DNA of 19,859 bases from Bdellovibrionaceae bacterium UBA2466 (GTDB taxonomy: Bacteria; Bdellovibrionota; FAC87; UBA2466), in contig DDPO01000110.1 in the NCBI GenBank assembly GCA_002342225.1, positions 1 to 19,859 of the forward strand. Reading direction: 5' to 3'. Under the pieces are notes generated by a model. That model ran no database searches. It was not told where the DNA came from and saw only the letters and a program-made list of their open reading frames with translations. Made by a program: the position numbers and the translations under genes. This document shows, piece after piece, positions 15,822 to 19,859 of the stretch (the first letter of the stretch is position 1; every line of letters starts with the position of its first letter).

Positions 15822-16580
15822 TCATTTTTTCATTGGTCTCTGCCCAGGGGATTTAGTTGGGACTTTTTTCTTCTTAAAAATCCGAAGAACTAAAATAGCT
15901 ATCACTGCACCTGCCCCCGAAAGCCAGACTATACTCATGTCGTCTCCGCTTGCATTGGGATCTGTCTTAGGTGCTGTAGGCGCATTTTTTTTTGTGTTCA
16001 AACGGGAGATGAGCAAATCTTTTTGGGCAGCAGGTCCCAAAATAGTATTTCCAGGTATCGATCCCTTCCCTTGCATGGAGGGTATGCTCGATTCAAACTC
16101 GGTACTAGGTTTAAGGGATGAAATCATTTTTTCAAATTTGGGGGCCATTTTCGTATAGTAATCATCCGAAACGATATAGGTGATCAAGATAGCTAGTTTA
16201 TTCTGTACAGTAGCTGTATATCGGGCCCAAAACCCAGGGAGTTCCGAGTTATATTGAAGTGAATCTATCCAAGTAAAGCCGTTGATATTTCGTCGACGAA
16301 CATAGCTAATTTTGGATTCAATTTCCTTCCCACTTTCATCCATGATAGTTCTCGGAGTTTTGAGATACTTTTCATAGGAATCCAAACTATCCCATTCACC
16401 TGCAATAGTAGCTATAGACAAAACAATCGACTCTTTGCGCTCGGGCTCTTGCGTTCCCTGACATATATAAACATTATTGTTGATCTCACAGCGCCAAGAA
16501 TCAGGGTGATCAAAAGTTACATAATGGGTTTTGAGTCCAAAAGCTGCAGAGGCAATGAAAAAAATGAAAAGTGAACGCAT
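15822..16580 (-). CDS. Membrane-anchored extracytoplasmic protein of unknown function
   Basis: The 252 residues begin with a short signal peptide (MRSLFIFFIASAAFG). An extracytoplasmic domain (18-160) rich in beta-strand-like sequence follows, with Cys31 and Cys40 that could form a disulfide. Next comes a flexible Ser/Pro/Lys-rich linker (160-215). One transmembrane segment, SIVWLSGAGAVIAILVLRIF (216-235), is followed by a strongly basic tail beginning KKKK. The layout is that of a protein with its domain outside the cytoplasm and a C-terminal membrane anchor. I recognise no family. The ribosome site AGGGAGGGGG lies 7 bases upstream. It starts 18 bases after the App1-like gene and is probably co-transcribed with it. 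It converges on the TolC gene. Confidence 0.8.
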   Translation of the reverse strand: MRSLFIFFIASAAFGLKTHYVTFDHPDSWRCEINNNVYICQGTQEPERKESIVLSIATIAGEWDSLDSYEKYLKTPRTIMDESGKEIESKISYVRRRNINGFTWIDSLQYNSELPGFWARYTATVQNKLAILITYIVSDDYYTKMAPKFEKMISSLKPSTEFESSIPSMQGKGSIPGNTILGPAAQKDLLISRLNTKKNAPTAPKTDPNASGDDMSIVWLSGAGAVIAILVLRIFKKKKVPTKSPGQRPMKK

Positions 16581-16587
16581 GGTTAAG

Positions 16588-16597
16588 CCCCCTCCCT
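16588..16597 (-). promoter_or_regulatory. Strong ribosome-binding site for the unknown membrane-anchored protein
   Basis: The minus strand reads AGGGAGGGGG, ending 7 bases before the ATG at 16580. It sits in the 18-base gap after the App1-like gene, which supports co-translation from one message. Confidence 0.65.
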
Positions 16598-16598
16598 C

Positions 16599-17687
16599 TC
16601 AATATTTTAACACAGATTCAATCTCTTGTTTGAGTTCCGATAATTCTGAATAAAATATTTCCCGCTTGTTCACGGCTTTTTGAATTGGGGTTCCAGGTAC
16701 ATGGCGAATCAAAATCTTTTTTACTTTTTCTCCATAATCAGCAGTCTCACATATTCGACGGTAGATCTGCAGGTCTTGCTCCCCACTGTCTCCGATTAAA
16801 ATACATTTTTGATGACTGACTTGGCTTAAGACTCGATTAATAGTTCGCCATTTATGACCGAACCGACCATAACCTAACCATCTCATGAAAACGGGCCCCT
16901 CAGGAAACTGTCTATCTCTTAAAAATTTCAAAAGGAAAGGGGCCAGTTCATAGGGAGTACTAGTCACATAAACTATCATCGAATTTTGCCTTGCTAAAGA
17001 TTGATAAAACTCAGCCATACCTTCAATAGCTTCATACTGATAGTAATGTCCCTTTAACAGTCCGTTTAAAATAGAGTAAAAAGAGGTCGACTTTGCAACA
17101 TTACTATCTTTGATAGTGTCATCAATATCCGAAATAATAACTGAGTCGATTTTCTCGTTAAGAAAAAACACGGGCGCACTCAAAAGCTGATAATCACCAA
17201 TTTTAACTTTCCCAAAAATAGTCTCAACCCCAGTGGGTTGAATTCGAACCCAAGAAACTCTCGGACTCGTTTCGGGCAATTGCCACGGCATTTGTAAGTG
17301 CAAGAAACCCCTCGCCTCTGAACTGGCTTCGATAGTTCGAAGATTATTTTCACTAAAGGAAACTTGAAACTTAACCCTTTCGAAAAACTCTAAATCTGGA
17401 ATGCCCCTCAAAATTCGATGAAAGAGCCTACGCGGTTTAAATCCCAAAACCTCCTCTTGGGTTCCGTTGAACACCACTGCCTGGAGAGAAGTAAATCCTG
17501 GAGTAGCTAGAGTCGGGATTGCCAATATCGATTTTTGAGACCGATAAAGTGCCAAAATTTCTAACACCTTAAAAAAACAGACCTCAAAACTTTTAAAGAA
17601 TCGAATCCAATGAGCCCACCACTTTGGTCTAGGCAACTCACTCAATCGGATACTTGAGCGAAACTCTTTGGAGTATCTAGATTTCAT
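16599..17687 (-). CDS. App1/DUF2183-family HAD-like phosphatase
   Basis: The C-terminal two thirds match the App1 (PF09949, DUF2183) family. The catalytic motif SDIDDTIKDS (186-195) has nucleophile D187 and acid D189. The second motif is YVTSTPYELAPFLLKFL (240-256), followed by FPEGPVFMRW (261-270) and the lysine of FGHKWRTI (276-283). The acidic motif IGDSGEQDLQIY (298-309) closes the site. Yeast App1 is a phosphatidate phosphatase; what the bacterial members dephosphorylate is mostly unknown. Residues 60-180 resemble the N-terminal beta domain that often precedes it. No signal peptide is apparent. It is followed after 18 bases by the unknown membrane-anchored protein and is divergent from the beta-barrel pair. 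A perfect TATAAT lies 5 bases before the ATG, so the message may be leaderless. Confidence 0.87.
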   Translation of the reverse strand: MKSRYSKEFRSSIRLSELPRPKWWAHWIRFFKSFEVCFFKVLEILALYRSQKSILAIPTLATPGFTSLQAVVFNGTQEEVLGFKPRRLFHRILRGIPDLEFFERVKFQVSFSENNLRTIEASSEARGFLHLQMPWQLPETSPRVSWVRIQPTGVETIFGKVKIGDYQLLSAPVFFLNEKIDSVIISDIDDTIKDSNVAKSTSFYSILNGLLKGHYYQYEAIEGMAEFYQSLARQNSMIVYVTSTPYELAPFLLKFLRDRQFPEGPVFMRWLGYGRFGHKWRTINRVLSQVSHQKCILIGDSGEQDLQIYRRICETADYGEKVKKILIRHVPGTPIQKAVNKREIFYSELSELKQEIESVLKY

Positions 17688-17692
17688 AATTC

Positions 17693-17698
17693 ATTATA
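17693..17698 (-). promoter_or_regulatory. Candidate -10 box for the App1-like gene
   Basis: The minus strand reads TATAAT, 5 bases before the ATG at 17687. A weak TTGGGA lies 15 bases further upstream (17714-17719). If used, the message would start at or near the ATG. The -35 match is poor and the spacer short. Confidence 0.25.
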
Positions 17699-17722
17699 AT
17701 CGCACTCGTCTTTTCCCAATTG

Positions 17723-17750
17723 TTAAGTTTTCTTCACAATTTGCCGATAC
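17723..17750 (+). promoter_or_regulatory. Candidate sigma-28 (FliA)-like promoter for the beta-barrel protein pair
   Basis: TTAAGTTT (17723-17730) and GCCGATAC (17743-17750) are separated by 12 bases. Each box matches the sigma-28 consensus (TAAAGTTT and GCCGATAA) at seven of eight positions. The predicted start near 17757 precedes the ATG at 17772 by about 15 bases. The 12-base spacing is the same as in the candidate upstream of the PilT-like gene. Confidence 0.45.
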
Positions 17751-17771
17751 GTACCATGAAAAGCCCTTTGT

Positions 17772-18890
17772 ATGAAACAATCTATGACTAATAGCACAAA
17801 CTACTATTTTTTCCTGTTTCTGAAGGTTTACGCCCTAACTTTATTACTCTCGCCATTCGTCCAAAGTGCATTCTCTCTAAATGAACTGGTTGAGATGTAC
17901 CAATCTCCACAGGGATTAGGTATGGGAAATGCTTTAACGGCTGATGCAACAGGCTATCAAGCCATTTTTTACAATCCCGCTGGCGTAGCAAATCAGCCCA
18001 AACGAAAGTGGGAAGTTAACTTACTGGACCTCCAAGGCGGATTAGCTTTGAACTCTGTTAGCCACGTTTGGACCAATCAAAGCTTCGGTCCCGACAGAAT
18101 GTGGGGAGAGTTGAAACATCATCCAGGAAACTATCAATTTTTAAATGCTGCATCTCTACCCTCAGTAACTGTGAGGGGACTTAGTATCTCTTTGATTGGT
18201 TCCTATCGGTTCGCGGCTTTATCGGATGGCTCAACGATCGACACCGATTTATCAAAAGATGTAGGTGTTGCTTTTGCGGTGGGACGTTCTTTTGGTGGAA
18301 ATATTCTGAAACTTGGTCTTACCACCAAAGCTTTAATCAGAAATCAAATGAAGGGTCAGTTTAGTCATGACACATTGGCAGGTCTGAACGATTCTTCATT
18401 TCCGAGTCTTTTCAAAGAGGGGTGGGCAGTCGGATTTGATCTCGGAATGCTCGTAACCTTACCAGAAAAATTTTTACCTACACTAGGTATTGTTTGGAAA
18501 GACGCTTTTGGCACTCACTTTAAAAGCTCTAATATCTTAAACTCCCAAGCTACCGGCAAACCAGACCCCATCAATCAAAGTGTGAACGCAGCATTGTCTA
18601 TTCATCCCATTTTTAGCCCAAGACTCAAATCGACCATAGCTCTTGAATACAAACACTTGGAATTGCCTCATCTGCAATTTAGGAAACATCTCCATGTCGG
18701 GTTTCAACTCGAACACATCAAAGAGGTTTACTTCTGGGCAGGCCTGTATCAGCTCTACCCCACTGCCGGATTCGGGTATCGCGTCAAGGGCGGAAATCTA
18801 GAACTGGTAACTTATGCAGTTGACGTTGGCGATGGAAACGAGAACCAAGAGAATCGAAGATTTAGTTTTCGATACACTATTAGTTTTTAA
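17772..18890 (+). CDS. Outer-membrane beta-barrel protein (PorV/FadL-like superfamily)
   Basis: The 372 residues open with a signal peptide whose hydrophobic core is FLFLKVYALTLLLSPFV and which is probably cleaved after QSAFS. The mature start has SPQGLGMGNALTADATG followed by IFYNPAGVANQ (66-76). This is the plug-like motif seen in many PorV/FadL-type barrels. Alternating beta-strand patterns fill the rest, and the chain ends in FRYTISF, a C-terminal phenylalanine typical of BAM substrates. Specific cargo or ligand is unknown. An in-frame ATG at 17784 is a possible alternative start. The next gene follows after 2 bases and looks like a paralogue, so the two probably form one operon. Confidence 0.82.
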   Translation: MKQSMTNSTNYYFFLFLKVYALTLLLSPFVQSAFSLNELVEMYQSPQGLGMGNALTADATGYQAIFYNPAGVANQPKRKWEVNLLDLQGGLALNSVSHVWTNQSFGPDRMWGELKHHPGNYQFLNAASLPSVTVRGLSISLIGSYRFAALSDGSTIDTDLSKDVGVAFAVGRSFGGNILKLGLTTKALIRNQMKGQFSHDTLAGLNDSSFPSLFKEGWAVGFDLGMLVTLPEKFLPTLGIVWKDAFGTHFKSSNILNSQATGKPDPINQSVNAALSIHPIFSPRLKSTIALEYKHLELPHLQFRKHLHVGFQLEHIKEVYFWAGLYQLYPTAGFGYRVKGGNLELVTYAVDVGDGNENQENRRFSFRYTISF

Positions 18891-18892
18891 AA

Positions 18893-19859
18893 ATGAAAAC
18901 TCTCATTAAATTCTATGCCCTCGTTATGACAGTCCCGTTATTCGGAGGGCTTTTACAAAACACATTTGAAGGTGTTCGCCCCACAGGCATGGGAAATGCT
19001 TTCATTGCTTTGGCAGACGATGCCAATGCTCTTTGGTACAACCCGGCGGGCCTAGCAAATATCGAAGGTGTTCATGTGAATTTATTCAACTTTTTTCTGG
19101 GAGTTGATTCCAAGGATACGTTAGACCGAATTCATAAAGCTATTTTTAAAGGAGATTCAGCCAATCTCGTCAGGCAAGATAAACAGTTTTTAAGATTCAA
19201 CTTCATGCCATCCGTCATTATGCCTCATTTTGGAGTCAGTATTTTCAGTCAAACCAAAGGGTATTTTGATATATCTGATATTTTAAACACCGGTCTTAAA
19301 GCACACACCTATCATGACCAAGGACTCATTGCTGGAGGGGCTTTCAACCTCACTGAAAGCTTATCTTTAGGAGTCTCAGTAAGGGCTTTCTATCGCGGAG
19401 GGGTCGATCTTGAGCTAACTTCAGATGAGGTTATCGACCAATACGGAGCTAATGCAGTCGACCTAGTTGATAATATCTACCAAGAAATTTCGAATAGATC
19501 TGGACACGGGTATGCCATCGCGCTCAACGCGGGAATTAAAATGAAAGTCCCGCTGAAATCGAAAGGCAGAAATAGTCCTTCTCTATTTTTAGCTGCTACT
19601 GCTGAAGACATTGGAAACACCACCTTCAAAGCTATGGAATCTCATCTTCCTCCCAACGCAGTCAAACAGAGCTTTCACTTCGGCTCCGCTCTAATATATC
19701 CATTTCACAAAAATTGGACGTGGAATATAACTGCCGACTTACGAAATGCATTCGAGCATACTGATATTATCAAACTTCTCCACGCAGGCACTGAACTCAA
19801 GAACCCCATTTTTGGTCTTCGAATGGGGGCTAATCAGGGCTACCTTGCCTATGGATTAA
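18893..19859 (+). CDS. Outer-membrane beta-barrel protein, second paralogue, cut by window edge
   Basis: An ATG at 18893, two bases after the stop of the previous gene, opens a frame of 322 codons that reaches the right edge without a stop. The first 20 residues (MKTLIKFYALVMTVPLFGGL) form a probable signal peptide. GVRPTGMGNAFIALADDANA and then LWYNPAGLANIEG (47-59) match the SPQGLGMGNALTADATG and IFYNPAGVANQ motifs of the upstream gene. Amphipathic strands follow, for example LSLGVSVRAFYRGG and LFLAATAEDIGNTTF, the latter typical of PorV-like barrels. No ribosome site is visible, so translation is probably coupled to the upstream gene. The true end lies outside the window. Function is not known beyond an outer-membrane barrel. 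Confidence 0.82.
   Translation, partial: MKTLIKFYALVMTVPLFGGLLQNTFEGVRPTGMGNAFIALADDANALWYNPAGLANIEGVHVNLFNFFLGVDSKDTLDRIHKAIFKGDSANLVRQDKQFLRFNFMPSVIMPHFGVSIFSQTKGYFDISDILNTGLKAHTYHDQGLIAGGAFNLTESLSLGVSVRAFYRGGVDLELTSDEVIDQYGANAVDLVDNIYQEISNRSGHGYAIALNAGIKMKVPLKSKGRNSPSLFLAATAEDIGNTTFKAMESHLPPNAVKQSFHFGSALIYPFHKNWTWNITADLRNAFEHTDIIKLLHAGTELKNPIFGLRMGANQGYLAYGL

Noticed and set aside
15814..15831. Inverted repeat of A and T runs (GAAAAAAAT and ATTTTTTC) between the TolC gene and the convergent gene
   Set aside because: The stem is almost only A-T pairs and the loop is a single base, so it is too weak to call a terminator.
1..19859. Search for mobile elements, CRISPR arrays, tRNA and rRNA genes
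   Set aside because: No transposase motifs, regularly spaced repeats, cloverleaf sequences or conserved rRNA stretches were seen by eye.

Overview
The window holds ordinary chromosomal gene content of a Gram-negative bacterium: a TolC-family outer-membrane channel, two outer-membrane beta-barrel proteins with signal peptides, and a type IV pilus ATPase. Base composition looks moderate and even. Non-ATG starts are common and genes are tightly packed. The overall gene style suggests a Bdellovibrio-like or other deltaproteobacterium-related lineage, but that is inference; no rRNA or other phylogenetic marker is present. I see no insertion sequence, phage gene, tRNA, rRNA or CRISPR array.

Layout. 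(1) 1-2312, minus strand: deoxyribonucleoside salvage genes deoC, deoB and deoA (deoA cut by the left edge). A divergent acylphosphatase (2292-2582) converges on a PilT-like ATPase with an unusual Pro/Lys/Ser-rich C-terminal tail (2584-4011). (2) 4210-8965: an envelope-glycan island made of a GT-C glycosyltransferase resembling AftB-type enzymes (plus strand), a Wzy-like polymerase, and a protein that fuses a HAD phosphatase to a UbiA-type prenyltransferase resembling polyprenyl-phosphate phosphoribosyltransferases (both minus strand). (3) 9079-12667, minus strand: a three-gene acyl-CoA carboxylase operon of propionyl-CoA carboxylase type, in order carboxyltransferase, biotin carboxylase, biotin carrier protein, with overlapping start and stop codons. 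(4) 12733-17687: a ChaN-like protein without a recognisable signal peptide, a divergent TolC-family protein, a membrane-anchored extracytoplasmic protein of unknown function, and an App1/DUF2183 phosphatase-like protein. (5) 17772 to the right edge, plus strand: two adjacent, apparently paralogous outer-membrane beta-barrel proteins, the second cut by the edge.

How the parts could work together. DeoA, DeoB and DeoC convert deoxyribonucleosides to base plus acetaldehyde and glyceraldehyde 3-phosphate. The carboxylase would feed propionyl-CoA or acetyl-CoA into central metabolism. The HAD-UbiA fusion could make a polyprenyl-phosphate pentose in one polypeptide, which the AftB-like GT-C enzyme could use as donor, with the Wzy-like protein polymerising a repeat unit. 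This is the most interesting hypothesis in the window. A second one is that the PilT-like gene and the beta-barrel pair each carry a sigma-28 (FliA)-like promoter with the same spacing.
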